Below are positions 9,483 to 18,221 of a stretch of DNA of 64,000 bases, one piece after another. The DNA lies in contig JAFVHU010000154.1 of assembly GCA_017474385.1 (NCBI GenBank), positions 1 through 64,000 on the forward strand, given 5' to 3'. The translations under genes and the position numbers were made by a program. Positions within the stretch are counted from its first letter, which is position 1, and the number at the start of each line of letters is the position of its first letter. The notes below the pieces were generated by a model. The model worked only from the letters and a program-made list of their open reading frames with translations. It had not been told where the DNA came from and did no database searches. Source of the DNA: Afipia sp. GTDB lineage: Bacteria; Pseudomonadota; Alphaproteobacteria; Rhizobiales; Xanthobacteraceae.

Positions 9483-10310
9483 CTAGGACCGCAGGACGGA
9501 CGCCGCGTCCTGCGCCGGCCCGTCGGTGCCGGGCCTGATGCGCGGCGAATCCCCGACATCGCGGCCGAGCCTCTTCTGCCGCCAGCGATAGCCTGTCCAG
9601 GCGAAGCGCGTCAGCCAGGCGTCGATGCCGTAGTCGGTCAGCCGCGTCGACGGCCAGCGGTAGATGGAGGCATAAGCCAGCCAGATCACGAGGAACGACA
9701 CCGTGCCGGAGAACAGCACGTCGGTCAGAAAGTGTCCGCCGAAGGACATGCGCAGACCGCCGGTGAACACGCCGAAGGCGGTGGCGGCGACATAGGCCAG
9801 CGGACGCCACTGCGGCGGCGTCAGCGCGGCGGGCGCATAGGTCCAGAACGCGGTGGCGCCTTCGCCCGAGAAGAACGAACAGTTCTTCGGACATGCGCCG
9901 CGCGGATCCCACCACGCCTTGAACTCAAGCGGCCCGTTGAACTCCGTCACCACCACCGGACGCGGACGGCCCCAGTAGCCCTTGAACACGATGTTCGACA
10001 GAACGATCGCGGTCAGAAGCATCGTGACAATAAGGAACACCATGGCGCGGCCGGAGATCATCAGCGGCTTCACCGGACGGATCAGCTTGACCACCAGCGA
10101 CACCAGCGCGGGCATGACCAGACCCCACGCGATCCACATCGCACCGTCGCGCGCGATCATCGCCCACGTCACCGATTTCAGCGGAAAGGTTTTGGTGGTC
10201 GCGTCATAGAAGAATGCGGCGACCTTCAGATCGAGTTCGGGATAGAGGCCGAACAGCAATCCGAAAACCACCGAGATCGCGAGCGCGATATAGAGTCCGG
10301 TCCGGTTCAT
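9483..10310 (-). CDS. PAP2 superfamily membrane phosphatase
   Basis: A 275-residue integral membrane protein with about six hydrophobic helices. The acid-phosphatase signature is split in the usual way: KGYWGRPRP, then SFFSGEGA (in the position of PSGH), then GGLRMSFGGHFLTDVL with the catalytic His. Relatives dephosphorylate lipid A, phosphatidylglycerol phosphate or undecaprenyl pyrophosphate. The FFSGE variant with a preceding Cys-rich PRGACPKNC loop resembles LpxE-like enzymes, but the substrate is not settled by sequence. Confidence 0.88.
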   Translation of the reverse strand: MNRTGLYIALAISVVFGLLFGLYPELDLKVAAFFYDATTKTFPLKSVTWAMIARDGAMWIAWGLVMPALVSLVVKLIRPVKPLMISGRAMVFLIVTMLLTAIVLSNIVFKGYWGRPRPVVVTEFNGPLEFKAWWDPRGACPKNCSFFSGEGATAFWTYAPAALTPPQWRPLAYVAATAFGVFTGGLRMSFGGHFLTDVLFSGTVSFLVIWLAYASIYRWPSTRLTDYGIDAWLTRFAWTGYRWRQKRLGRDVGDSPRIRPGTDGPAQDAASVLRS

Positions 10311-10443
10311 GGCGGGGGTTTAGCCGAGCCGGCAGGGGAATAAAAGTGGCCACACGCCGCATTCCGGCGGCCTGCCCGATCCGTGCTAGGATGCAAAACA
10401 ACACCGCAAAACAAGATTTGAACGTGGGAGTCCTCCCAAGACC

Positions 10444-11043
10444 ATGTCCAAGCCCGTTCTGGATTTCTGGTTCGATTTCGCCTCGGTCTATTCGTTTCTG
10501 TCCGCGACGCGCATCGCGCCGCTGGCGGATGCCGCGGGCGTCCAGGTGCGGTGGCGGCCGTTTCTGCTCGGGCCGATTTTCGCCACGCAAGGCATGGCAG
10601 ACTCGCCATTCAATCTGTTCCCTCTAAGAGGCCGGCACATGATCCGCGACGTGAACCGCACGGCGGACGAGATCGGCGTCGGCTTCCGGTGGCCGGATGT
10701 GTTTCCGCAGTCGGCGGTGCTGGCGAGCCGCGTCGCGCTGGTGGGATTGAAGGACACCTGGGGCGAGGATTTCAGCCGCGCCGTGTTTCACGCCGAATAT
10801 GCCGAGAACCGGGTGATCTCGGAGCCGGGCGTGATCGCCGATATCCTGACAAAACTGAAAGTGCCGGTGGATGCGACATTCGCAAGCGCACAGGCCGACG
10901 AGATCAAGACGGAACTGCGCGAGCTGACGGCGGAAGCCCAGAAGCGCGAGTTCTTCGGTGCGCCGACATTCACCACGCAGGACGGCGAATTGTTCTGGGG
11001 CAACGATCGCCTCGAACAGGCGCTGCGCTGGGCGACGAAGTAG
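10444..11043 (+). CDS. 2-hydroxychromene-2-carboxylate isomerase/DsbA-like thioredoxin-fold protein
   Basis: 199 residues of the DsbA-like kappa-class GST fold. It opens with FWFDFASVYSFLSATRI, where the family has D-x-x-S-x-x-S/Y rather than a CxxC redox centre, so it is a glutathione-dependent isomerase type and not an oxidoreductase. The C-terminal FFGAPTFTTQDGELFWGNDRL is the typical cis-Pro and closing segment. The substrate may be an aromatic-degradation intermediate, but no pathway genes flank it. A GGGAG site lies upstream of the ATG. Confidence 0.86.
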   Translation: MSKPVLDFWFDFASVYSFLSATRIAPLADAAGVQVRWRPFLLGPIFATQGMADSPFNLFPLRGRHMIRDVNRTADEIGVGFRWPDVFPQSAVLASRVALVGLKDTWGEDFSRAVFHAEYAENRVISEPGVIADILTKLKVPVDATFASAQADEIKTELRELTAEAQKREFFGAPTFTTQDGELFWGNDRLEQALRWATK

Positions 11044-11056
11044 CTCCGTTCTCCAG

Positions 11057-11137
11057 CGTCATTGCGAGGAGCGTAGCGACGGAGCAATCCAGCTCTTGCT
11101 TGCGATTCTGGATTGCTTCGCTTCACTCGCAATGACG
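11057..11137. repeat. CGTCATTGCGAG-type intergenic palindrome
   Basis: The left arm (11057-11092) and right arm (11108-11137) are inverted copies sharing CGTCATTGCGAG and CAATCCAG, around a short centre. A second, partly truncated copy is at 40951-41017, and a fragment is seen at 15604. Confidence 0.75.
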
Positions 11138-11151
11138 AACGAAAATCCGAA

Positions 11152-11622
11152 CTACCGCGGCAGGGGCGGCAACGGTGGCGGAGACAGCGGCGATGTACGC
11201 CACGCGCCGGCGTTGCGACCCGCGATCATCCAGTAAATCACGCCGCCGAGAATTCCCGCGCCGACCATCACTTCGAGATGCCGCCGTATGATGCCGTTGA
11301 AGGTCATGTTCACGGTGTCGAACGGGATGAAGGCGAGATAGCAGCACAGGCCCGCGATGCCGCCCGCGACAGCGTAAGCGAGAATGTGCCGGATCGAAAA
11401 GGCTTCGGTGACCAGCGCCATGATCAGCGCCGGCATCAGCGCGAAGCCGCTGACAAGGATGAAGCCGAAACCGAGAATGAGATTGATCGCGCCCTGATCG
11501 AAATCGAGCGACACGTCGTTCATTTCCGGAAAGAAGATCGCGTAGATCACCACCGCGCCCGCCACGAAGCAAGCGGCGAGAAACCCGAGGAAGATCGCGA
11601 ACAGGCGTCCGATTACGGCCAT
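11152..11622 (-). CDS. Four-helix hypothetical membrane protein
   Basis: 156 residues with four hydrophobic segments: about 4-27, 47-70, 79-100 and 118-135. The tail is proline-rich (SPPPLPPLPR). The pattern of an N-terminal helix, an acidic periplasmic loop (PEMNDVSLDFDQG) and three more helices is seen in uncharacterised rhizobial inner-membrane proteins. It is a single gene bounded by two repeat clusters, with no functional clue. Confidence 0.72.
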   Translation of the reverse strand: MAVIGRLFAIFLGFLAACFVAGAVVIYAIFFPEMNDVSLDFDQGAINLILGFGFILVSGFALMPALIMALVTEAFSIRHILAYAVAGGIAGLCCYLAFIPFDTVNMTFNGIIRRHLEVMVGAGILGGVIYWMIAGRNAGAWRTSPLSPPPLPPLPR

Positions 11623-11643
11623 GGGGGATTGTTCCGTTGGTCT

Positions 11644-11752
11644 GTCATCCTTCGAGGCTCGCCGGAAACGGCTCGCACCTCAGGATGACGCTTCACTCTC
11701 TGCTGCGTCACCCTGAGGTGCCGCCGCAAAAGCGGCGGCCTCGAAGGGCGAC
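11644..11752. repeat. Pair of TCATCCTTCGAGGC/CACCTCAGGATGAC palindromes
   Basis: Two palindromic units, 11644-11690 and 11707-11752, lie in opposite orientation. Each has outer arms related to GTCATCCTTCGAGG and CCTCAGGATGAC and a variable GC-rich inner hairpin. The same family recurs at 15626-15724. Confidence 0.75.
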
Positions 11753-11762
11753 GGCTGAATAC

Positions 11763-12962
11763 CTAATCCGTCATCGCCATGGCGCGCAGTGCCTGACGTT
11801 CGCGCGCGGACAGTTTCTCGGTCTCGGATTTGAGCTGCCCGCAGGCGGCGAGAATATCGCGGCCGCGCGGGGTGCGCACCGGCGACGAATAGCCTGCGTT
11901 GAAAACATATTCGGAGAACTTCTCGATCTGATCCCAGTCCGAGCACTCATACTTCGTGCCGGGCCACGGATTGAACGGAATGAGATTGATCTTGGCCGGA
12001 ATGCCCTTGAGCAGCTTCACCAGCAGCTTCGCATCATCAAGAGAGTCGTTGACGCCCTTCAGCATCACATACTCGAACGTGATGCGGCGCGAATTGGACG
12101 AGCCGGGATAGGCGCGGCAGGCGTCCAGCAATTCCTTGATCGGATACTTCTTGTTGAGCGGCACCAGTTCGTTGCGCAACTCGTCGCGCACCGCATGCAG
12201 CGAGATCGCCAGCATGACGCCGATCTCGTCGCCGGTGCGCGCGATGTTCGGCACCACGCCGGAAGTCGAGAGCGTAATGCGCCGGCGGGAGATGCCGATG
12301 CCTTCGTTGTCCGACACGATCAGCAGCGCGTCGCGCACCGCCTCGAAATTGTACAGCGGCTCGCCCATGCCCATCATCACCACATTGGTGATGAGCCGGT
12401 TGCCGTTCGGCGTCTCGCGGTCAATCCAGTCGCCCAGACGATCGCGCGCCACCATTACCTGGCCTGCGATTTCGCCGGCGGTGAGATTGCGCACCAGACG
12501 CTGGGTGCCGGTGTGACAGAACGAACAGTTCAGCGTGCAGCCGACCTGTGACGACACACAAAGAGTGCCGCGATCGGTTTCGGGAATGTAGACGCACTCG
12601 ACTTCGTGCGGACGCTCGGAGGCGTGCCCGCTCGGCAGGCGCAACAGCCATTTGCGGGTGCCGTCATTGGAAATTTGTTCGGCGACGACTTCAGGCCGGT
12701 CGACGGTGAAATGCTGCTCAAGCTCCGCGCGCATGTCCTTCGACACGTTGGTCATGTCGGCGAAACTCTGCGCGCCGCGCACATACATCCAGTGCCAGAG
12801 TTGCTGCACGCGCATCTTGCGCTGCTTTTCCGCGACGCCGACCTCACCGAGGCACTGCGCCAGTTCCTCGCGCGACAGCCCCACCAGCGAGGGCTTCGCC
12901 GGCGGCACGTAGGTTTCAAGCGCGGTTTTTTCGAGGACGCCTGGCGCTTCGGTCATGGTCAT
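11763..12962 (-). CDS. rlmN: 23S rRNA (adenine-2503-C2)/tRNA methyltransferase RlmN
   Basis: Radical SAM enzyme that methylates A2503 of 23S rRNA and A37 of some tRNAs. With the start at MTMTEAPG it is 399 residues. The CxxxCxxC cluster motif (CTLNCSFC) has its cysteines at 142, 146 and 149, GMGEPLYN follows, and the C-terminal [10 protein letters not shown] holds the catalytic cysteine that carries the methyl intermediate. The open frame extends 12 codons upstream to 12998, but the internal Met fits the family start better. Confidence 0.95.
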   Translation of the reverse strand: MTMTEAPGVLEKTALETYVPPAKPSLVGLSREELAQCLGEVGVAEKQRKMRVQQLWHWMYVRGAQSFADMTNVSKDMRAELEQHFTVDRPEVVAEQISNDGTRKWLLRLPSGHASERPHEVECVYIPETDRGTLCVSSQVGCTLNCSFCHTGTQRLVRNLTAGEIAGQVMVARDRLGDWIDRETPNGNRLITNVVMMGMGEPLYNFEAVRDALLIVSDNEGIGISRRRITLSTSGVVPNIARTGDEIGVMLAISLHAVRDELRNELVPLNKKYPIKELLDACRAYPGSSNSRRITFEYVMLKGVNDSLDDAKLLVKLLKGIPAKINLIPFNPWPGTKYECSDWDQIEKFSEYVFNAGYSSPVRTPRGRDILAACGQLKSETEKLSARERQALRAMAMTD

Positions 12963-13086
12963 ATCGATACGTGTCTCGGGGAAATGGCGGCGGCACAAGG
13001 CCGCACGCGCCGGAACCCACGGTCCCGTGACCCGCTATATAGAGGCAATATTGGCCAATTGCGACCGTCTTTGCGGCATGCCGGGA

Positions 13087-13740
13087 CTACCGCCGGCACT
13101 CCTGCGCCAGCTTGTCCAGCGCCTGAGCGAGGCCCTTCAGCGGGAACGTGTCGGTGGTCTCGGTGCCCTTGGCGGAGACGCCCTTGACGATGGCGTCCGA
13201 GCCCTTGCGCAGCGCATCCACCAGCCGGTCTTCCTCGGCCGCGTTCTTGATCCAGAGCCCGTCGCCCTGCGAGTACATCGCAAAGCGCGCGCCGCCGATT
13301 TCAACGGAACCCTCGGAGCCCGGCTTTACCGAGTAGCCGATCATGATCGAAACTTCGTTCGTCACCTTCTCGGCAGGCCGCGTCGAGATGAATGCGTAGG
13401 ACGCATCGCGTGGCCGGTTCGGCGGATTGGTTTTCGACGACGACGGCTTGGCGAGCGCGAAGCAGACCTTCTTGCCGTTCGGCGTTGCGGTGTAGGCGCC
13501 CCAGGTGCCGAATTGGCCAATCAGCGACGGCTCGGCGTTTCCGGCGGCCGCAGGCGCTGCCGGTTTCGCAGGCGCGGCACCCTTCGCTGCAGGTTTGGCG
13601 GGCGCAGCTTTCGGCGCGGGCTTGGCGGCGGGCGTGGTCTGAGAAGACTTGGGTTGCGGAGTTTGGGCGGACGCAACATTTGCAAAGCCGACAACCGGCA
13701 GTACCGCCACCAGAATTACCATCGCTCGCTGCAAGGACAT
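13087..13740 (-). CDS. Invasion-associated locus B (IalB) family protein
   Basis: A 217-residue exported protein. The Met at 13740 (MSLQRAMVILVAVLPVVGF) begins a clear signal peptide ending near ANVASAQ; the longer open frame upstream lacks one and is not likely coding. An Ala/Pro/Lys-rich linker (residues 28-70) leads to the IalB domain, with KKVCFALAKP and the final ECRR supplying the conserved Cys pair. IalB was named in Bartonella; in free-living relatives its role in the periplasm or envelope is unclear. Confidence 0.86.
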   Translation of the reverse strand: MSLQRAMVILVAVLPVVGFANVASAQTPQPKSSQTTPAAKPAPKAAPAKPAAKGAAPAKPAAPAAAGNAEPSLIGQFGTWGAYTATPNGKKVCFALAKPSSSKTNPPNRPRDASYAFISTRPAEKVTNEVSIMIGYSVKPGSEGSVEIGGARFAMYSQGDGLWIKNAAEEDRLVDALRKGSDAIVKGVSAKGTETTDTFPLKGLAQALDKLAQECRR

Positions 13741-14061
13741 CACCAAAACTGGTTCCTTCAATATTGTGACTGCAAGATGGCTCGCACTTCCGCGGGGACG
13801 TGCAATAGACCCCAAACCGCTTGTTGGAAAGTTAACCCACCACCGCTGCGCTTTGCCGCATCCGTCCTGGACTATGTGAGCCACAGCCGGGATGGCGGCA
13901 GACCGCGCAGGTGTCTTTCCGAAAGCGCAGTGTTTCAAACATAGTTACATCCCGCAAGCATCATCGCCAGTCCGCAATTGCGATTGTAGGGCCGCGCCAA
14001 ATCCGGCAAGAAGTCCACCTGTCCTCCTCATACTCTTCACACGAACTCTTCAGGTGTCTCG
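13741..14061. other. Non-coding stretch between divergent ialB and quinone oxidoreductase genes
   Basis: These 321 bases separate two divergent genes and presumably hold both promoters. I see no convincing small ORF, terminator or repeat in them. The reading frame open on the minus strand here (to 13938) lacks a signal sequence and has no ribosome site. Confidence 0.5.
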
Positions 14062-15036
14062 ATGAAAGCCATTCTCTGTTCGGAATACTGCGGCCCCGAC
14101 GATCTCGTGCTGAGCGATATTCCCGATCCGGTCGCGGGACCCGGCGAAGCCGTCATTGCGATCAAGGCAGCGGCACTGAATTTCTTCGACCTCTTGATGA
14201 TTCAGGGCAAGTACCAGATCAAGCCGCCGTTTCCGTTTTCTCCCGCCGCGGAAATCGCCGGCGTGGTCGAGAGCGTCGGCGCGGGCGTGACCGATCTCAA
14301 GCCGGGTGATCGCGTTGCGGCATCGTGCGGCTACAACGGCGCGCGGCAGAAGATCGCAATCCCTGCATCGCAGGCGGTGAAGATTCCGGACAATCTCGAC
14401 TTCGACCGCGCCGCAGGCGTGATCGTGATTTACGGCACCGCACTCCATGCGCTGGAAGATCGCGCCGATCCGAAGCCCGGCGAGACTCTCGTGGTGTTCG
14501 GCGCGGCCGGCGGCGTCGGCCTCGCGGCCTGCGAACTCGGGAAGGTGCTGGGACTGAAGGTGATCGCCTGCGCTTCAAGCGACGAGAAGCTTGAATTTGC
14601 CAAGAAGCACGGCGCGGAGCTGACCATCAACTACGCCAAGGAAGACCTGAAGGAAGCGCTCAAGCGGGTTGGTGGCGAGAAAGGCATCGACATCGTGTTC
14701 GATCCGGTCGGCGGCAGCTACGCGGAAATCGGCGTGCGCTCGCTCGGGTGGAAGGGACGCTTCCTCGTGATCGGTTTTGCCGCCGGTGACATTCCGAAGA
14801 TCCCGCTCAATCTCGCGCTGCTCAAGGGCTGCGACATCCGCGGCGTGTTCTGGGGCGCGCACATGAAGCGCGAGCCGAAGCAGGGCCGCGCCGCTCTTGA
14901 GAAGCTGATGAAGTGGGCGGCCGAGGGAAAGATTTCATCCCATGTCGACAGCACCTTCCCGCTGGAAAAGACCACCGATGCGCTCAAGGTGCTCGCCGAG
15001 CGCAAGGCCATGGGCAAGGTGATCCTGCATCCGTGA
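14062..15036 (+). CDS. NADPH:quinone oxidoreductase family (MDR) protein
   Basis: 324-residue medium-chain reductase without the structural-zinc cysteines. The N-terminal GroES-like domain is followed by the Rossmann nucleotide loop VVFGAAGGVGLAACELGKVLG near residues 145-165. Family members reduce quinones or enoyl thioesters with NADPH. It stands alone, downstream of a divergent promoter region and upstream of an intergenic palindrome. Confidence 0.88.
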   Translation: MKAILCSEYCGPDDLVLSDIPDPVAGPGEAVIAIKAAALNFFDLLMIQGKYQIKPPFPFSPAAEIAGVVESVGAGVTDLKPGDRVAASCGYNGARQKIAIPASQAVKIPDNLDFDRAAGVIVIYGTALHALEDRADPKPGETLVVFGAAGGVGLAACELGKVLGLKVIACASSDEKLEFAKKHGAELTINYAKEDLKEALKRVGGEKGIDIVFDPVGGSYAEIGVRSLGWKGRFLVIGFAAGDIPKIPLNLALLKGCDIRGVFWGAHMKREPKQGRAALEKLMKWAAEGKISSHVDSTFPLEKTTDALKVLAERKAMGKVILHP

Positions 15037-15053
15037 GTTAAAGGTAAAGATGT

Positions 15054-15141
15054 GTCATGCGCGGGCTTGACCCGCGCATCCATCATTCTTCGTGAAAAGG
15101 CTTTTCTGAAAATGGATTGCCGGGTCAAGCCCGGCAATGAC
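15054..15141. repeat. GGGCTTGACCCGC/GGGTCAAGCCCGG palindrome pair
   Basis: Two short perfect palindromes (GCGCGGGCTTGACCCGCGC near 15059-15077 and TTGCCGGGTCAAGCCCGGCAA near 15117-15137) are flanked by inverted GTCATG and AATGAC ends. A related element with different centre bases is at 51868-51955. It may also terminate the upstream gene. Confidence 0.75.
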
Positions 15142-15155
15142 AGCTTGTGATTCAA

Positions 15156-15539
15156 TCACACGTCCTGGTCTTCCAATCCCCGCGTCAGCGCCGCGTGCGC
15201 CGCCTCGCGGTGCTCCGGCGTGATGTGGCTCGCCACCATGCGAATCGTGGTCGCCAGCACCGCGGCATCGTCGGTGAAGCCGAGCACCGGGAGCATGTCG
15301 GGCACGAAATCGAACGGCAGCACGAAATAGGCGATCGCTGCCAGAAGCGCCGCCTGCACATGGCGCGGCGTCTCGCGGTCGAATGCGCAGTAATAGGCCG
15401 CAAGCAGCTCCTCGGCGAATGGAAGCTTCGCCGCAACGCGCTTGAATTTGATCCAGAAATTCCGGCGCACGCGCTCGGGATCTTTCGCGAGTTTTTCAAC
15501 CCGTTCAAAATGCGCCGTGTTGTCGGAGGCCATGGTCAA
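15156..15539 (-). CDS. YkvA/DUF1232 family small membrane-associated protein
   Basis: 127 residues. The DUF1232 core (residues 57-95) contains the family hallmark FVLPFDFVPDMLPVLGFTDDAAVL, here a membrane-hugging hydrophobic hairpin. The N-terminal part is charged and helical. The biochemical role of this family is unknown. Start may be Met1 or Met3. Confidence 0.85.
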   Translation of the reverse strand: MTMASDNTAHFERVEKLAKDPERVRRNFWIKFKRVAAKLPFAEELLAAYYCAFDRETPRHVQAALLAAIAYFVLPFDFVPDMLPVLGFTDDAAVLATTIRMVASHITPEHREAAHAALTRGLEDQDV

Positions 15540-15603
15540 TTCCCTCAGGCGGCACGCTCATGCGCCACACGCGTTATTTAGGGACCGCCTCCTCTGCCAC
15601 AAG

Positions 15604-15724
15604 ACGTCACTGCGAGGAGCGCTCCGTCATCCTGAGGTGCGCGCTCTTGCGCGCCTCGAAGGATGACCGACAAAAGTCCTCATCCTTCGAGGCTCGCCGA
15701 AGACGGCTCGCACCTCAGGATGAC
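15604..15724. repeat. Mosaic of two intergenic palindrome families
   Basis: Two GTCATCCT...CGAAGGATGAC type units (15626-15667 and 15679-15724) lie in opposite orientation, as at 11644-11752. Immediately left is ACGTCACTGCGAGGAGCG (15604-15621), matching the left arm of the element at 11057 but lacking its right arm. One element appears to have replaced half of another. Confidence 0.7.
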
Positions 15725-15731
15725 GGTGATC

Positions 15732-16022
15732 TCAGCCCGCAATCTTGTCCATCGCTTCCGCCAGCGCGATGTCGCGCGCAGTCACTCCACCCGCATCGTG
15801 GGTCGAGAGCACCACCTCCACCGTCCTGTAGACGTTGCGCCATTCCGGGTGATGATCGCTCTTTTCAGCCACCAGCGCGGCGCGGGTCATGAAGCCGAAG
15901 GCCTCGTTGAAATCCTTGAATGTGAAAGTCTTCGCAATGGCGTCGCGGCCGGAGACCTCCGACCAGCCCTTGAGCTTCGCCAGTCCCGCGCGCCGCTGGT
16001 CCGCAGATAGTCGTTCAATCAT
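15732..16022 (-). CDS. phhB: Pterin-4a-carbinolamine dehydratase
   Basis: 96 residues, full length for the family. It dehydrates 4a-hydroxytetrahydrobiopterin to recycle the cofactor of phenylalanine hydroxylase. The active-site motif EKSDHHPEW (residues 53-61) and the later [16 protein letters not shown] are both intact. No phenylalanine hydroxylase gene is in the window, so a housekeeping or alternative role is possible. Confidence 0.93.
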   Translation of the reverse strand: MIERLSADQRRAGLAKLKGWSEVSGRDAIAKTFTFKDFNEAFGFMTRAALVAEKSDHHPEWRNVYRTVEVVLSTHDAGGVTARDIALAEAMDKIAG

Positions 16023-16216
16023 GCGATCCTCCCACTCCCCGAATATTACAGTTCTTTAAGCACCTGACCGAGCCTTCCCAACATATACCTGCGGAACGGG
16101 CCCCGTCCGGTCACGGAAAAGCCGCTCTCGGGCCGCTAACCATGCTGAACTTGGAACCTGCGAATATGCCCACGATCTGGTATGATGCGGGCAGACGCCG
16201 GGAGGCGCGGTAACCC

Positions 16217-17632
16217 ATGGGCTTCAGAGACATGTTTACACGATCGATGGCCTCGGAGGCACCTCGCCCGCCGGGCTCTTCTGCGCCCCGGCCGCACAAG
16301 ATGAAGGCTGTGCTGGTCGTGCTCGCCGCGGTGCTGGCCACCGTCGCCGCTGTCGGCGCCGTGACCTATTACCTGAATCGCCCCATTCATCTTCGGATCG
16401 CAGTCGGGCCTCCCTACAGCGATGACGTCAAGGTCATCCAGTCGATCGCGCAGACCTTTTCGCGGGACCGGAAGTATATCCGGCTGCGCCCGATCATCAC
16501 CGATGGCACGTCCTCGAGTGCCGCAAGCCTGAACGCGGGCACCACCGATCTTGCCGTCATCCGCGGCGACATTGAACTGCCGAAAGACGCACAGGCGATC
16601 GCCAGCATCCGCAAGAATTACGCGGTGCTGTGGGCGCTGAACGGAAGCAGCAAGAAGGGCGCCATCAAGAAGATCGAACAGCTTGCCGGCAAGCGCATCG
16701 GCGTCATCGGCCGCACCCAGGCCAACGTCAATCTGCTGAAAATCATTCTCACGCAGTCTGGCGTGGATGCCGACAAGGTCCAGGTCGTCCAGTTCACAAC
16801 CACCGGCTTCGCCGACGCGATCAAGAACGAAAAACTCGACGCGTTCCTCGCCGTCGGCCCGCTCAACAGCAAGATCACAGCCGACGCCGTCGCAGCGACC
16901 ACGCGCGGCGGCAAGGAGCCGACATTCCTGTCGCTCGATACGGCGGACGCGATCGCGCAGAAATATCCGGCCTATGAATCGGGCGAAATTCCCGCCGGAT
17001 CGTTCGGCGCGAAGCCGGCCCGGCCCGATGACAAGATCGACACCATCACCTTTGCGCATCACATTGTGGCGCGAAAGTCGCTGTCGGAAACCACCGCCGG
17101 CGCGCTGACCCGCCAGTTGTTCTCGATCCGCCAGACCATCCAGAGCGAATTCCCGCAGACGGCAAAGCTGGAAACGCCTGACACCGACAAGGACGCGGCG
17201 ATTCCCGCGCATCCTGGAGCGGCCGCCTATGTCGACGGCGAAGAAAAAACCTTCCTCGACAGGTACAGCGATTACATCTGGGGCAGCCTGATGGCGCTGT
17301 CCGCGCTCGGCTCCGCCGGTGCGTGGTTCGCGAGCTACTGGCGCAAGGACGAGCGCGTCACCAATTCCAACTTGCGTGAGCGTTTGCTGGAAATGCTGAC
17401 GACGTCGCGCAAAACCACGTCCATCGACGAACTCGACGCCATGCAGGCGGAAGCCGACGAGATCATGCGCGAGACGCTGCATTGTTTCGAGGATGGAGCG
17501 ATCGAGGAAGGCTCGCTGACGGCATTCAGTATCGCGCTCGAGCAATTCCACAACGCGGTGGCGGATCGCAAGACGTTCCTGCTCGACATGTCGTCGAAGG
17601 ACCCGCGCCCCGCGCGCAGCCACGTGGCCTGA
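16217..17632 (+). CDS. Membrane-anchored TAXI-type TRAP solute-binding protein
   Basis: 471 residues. A transmembrane segment near 29-51 precedes a periplasmic TAXI-family ligand-binding domain (RIAVGPPYSDDVKVIQSIA, then NAGTTDLAVIRGDIELP and GKRIGVIGRTQANVNLL). A second transmembrane segment follows near 351-373, and then an approximately 95-residue cytoplasmic, acidic, helical tail. Canonical TAXI proteins are free periplasmic proteins beside a fused permease; this one is anchored at both ends of its sensor domain and no permease is adjacent. A sensory or signalling use is possible. Confidence 0.82.
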   Translation: MGFRDMFTRSMASEAPRPPGSSAPRPHKMKAVLVVLAAVLATVAAVGAVTYYLNRPIHLRIAVGPPYSDDVKVIQSIAQTFSRDRKYIRLRPIITDGTSSSAASLNAGTTDLAVIRGDIELPKDAQAIASIRKNYAVLWALNGSSKKGAIKKIEQLAGKRIGVIGRTQANVNLLKIILTQSGVDADKVQVVQFTTTGFADAIKNEKLDAFLAVGPLNSKITADAVAATTRGGKEPTFLSLDTADAIAQKYPAYESGEIPAGSFGAKPARPDDKIDTITFAHHIVARKSLSETTAGALTRQLFSIRQTIQSEFPQTAKLETPDTDKDAAIPAHPGAAAYVDGEEKTFLDRYSDYIWGSLMALSALGSAGAWFASYWRKDERVTNSNLRERLLEMLTTSRKTTSIDELDAMQAEADEIMRETLHCFEDGAIEEGSLTAFSIALEQFHNAVADRKTFLLDMSSKDPRPARSHVA

Positions 17633-17639
17633 GCGCGTC

Positions 17640-18044
17640 TCAGGTCTGATTGCGCCACTGGCGCAAGGTCTCCAGCAGCTCTTCGCGCAGATAGGGTTTT
17701 CTCAGCACCGGAGAATGCTTGAACGCCGGCTGCACGCTGGCAGGTCCGGAATATCCCGTGACGAATGCGAACGGAATCTTCTGTTGCTTGAGTTGTTCTG
17801 CGACGGCGAAGCTTTTTTCCCGGATCAGCCCGACATCGAGCAGCGCAAAATCCGGCGCACGTTCGGCAATCAGTTTCAACGCACCGGCGACGGAACGGGC
17901 GGTTCGAACCGACGTCACGCCAAAGCCGGTGATGATTTCAGCCGAGTCCATTGCGATCAACGGATCGTCTTCGACCAGCAGGACATCGCCTGGCAGATCA
18001 GCAGGGCTTGGAGCCGCCGGCCCGTTGGGGTCGATCGAGTTCAT
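17640..18044 (-). CDS. Single-domain response regulator
   Basis: About 134 residues from the Met in MNSIDPNG. The receiver domain shows the acidic pair in LLVEDDPLIA, the phospho-acceptor Asp in FALLDVGLI, the Thr in FAFVTGYS and the Lys in VLRKPY. There is no output domain, so it acts through protein contacts or as a phosphate sink. It is convergent with the TAXI gene (7 bases apart) and divergent from the Crp/Fnr gene. The frame extends 17 codons further upstream to 18095. Confidence 0.87.
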   Translation of the reverse strand: MNSIDPNGPAAPSPADLPGDVLLVEDDPLIAMDSAEIITGFGVTSVRTARSVAGALKLIAERAPDFALLDVGLIREKSFAVAEQLKQQKIPFAFVTGYSGPASVQPAFKHSPVLRKPYLREELLETLRQWRNQT

Positions 18045-18221
18045 GGGTCGCGTCCGGATGAATGGTTGAGAGACGTCCACCGGGACCCCGGGCATCGCGC
18101 TAAAGCCGCGACACCGGTTCCCGGCTGGAACCCATCACAGATTTCATCGTTTCGTCTGTGCACTTTTGAACACAAGTCGACTGGAACCTGCGTTACGTTG
18201 CTGCCCAGCAGCGAGGAATCA

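Noticed and set aside
16136..17623. 495-codon minus-strand open frame
   Set aside because: It is the antisense shadow of the TAXI gene and contains no domain.
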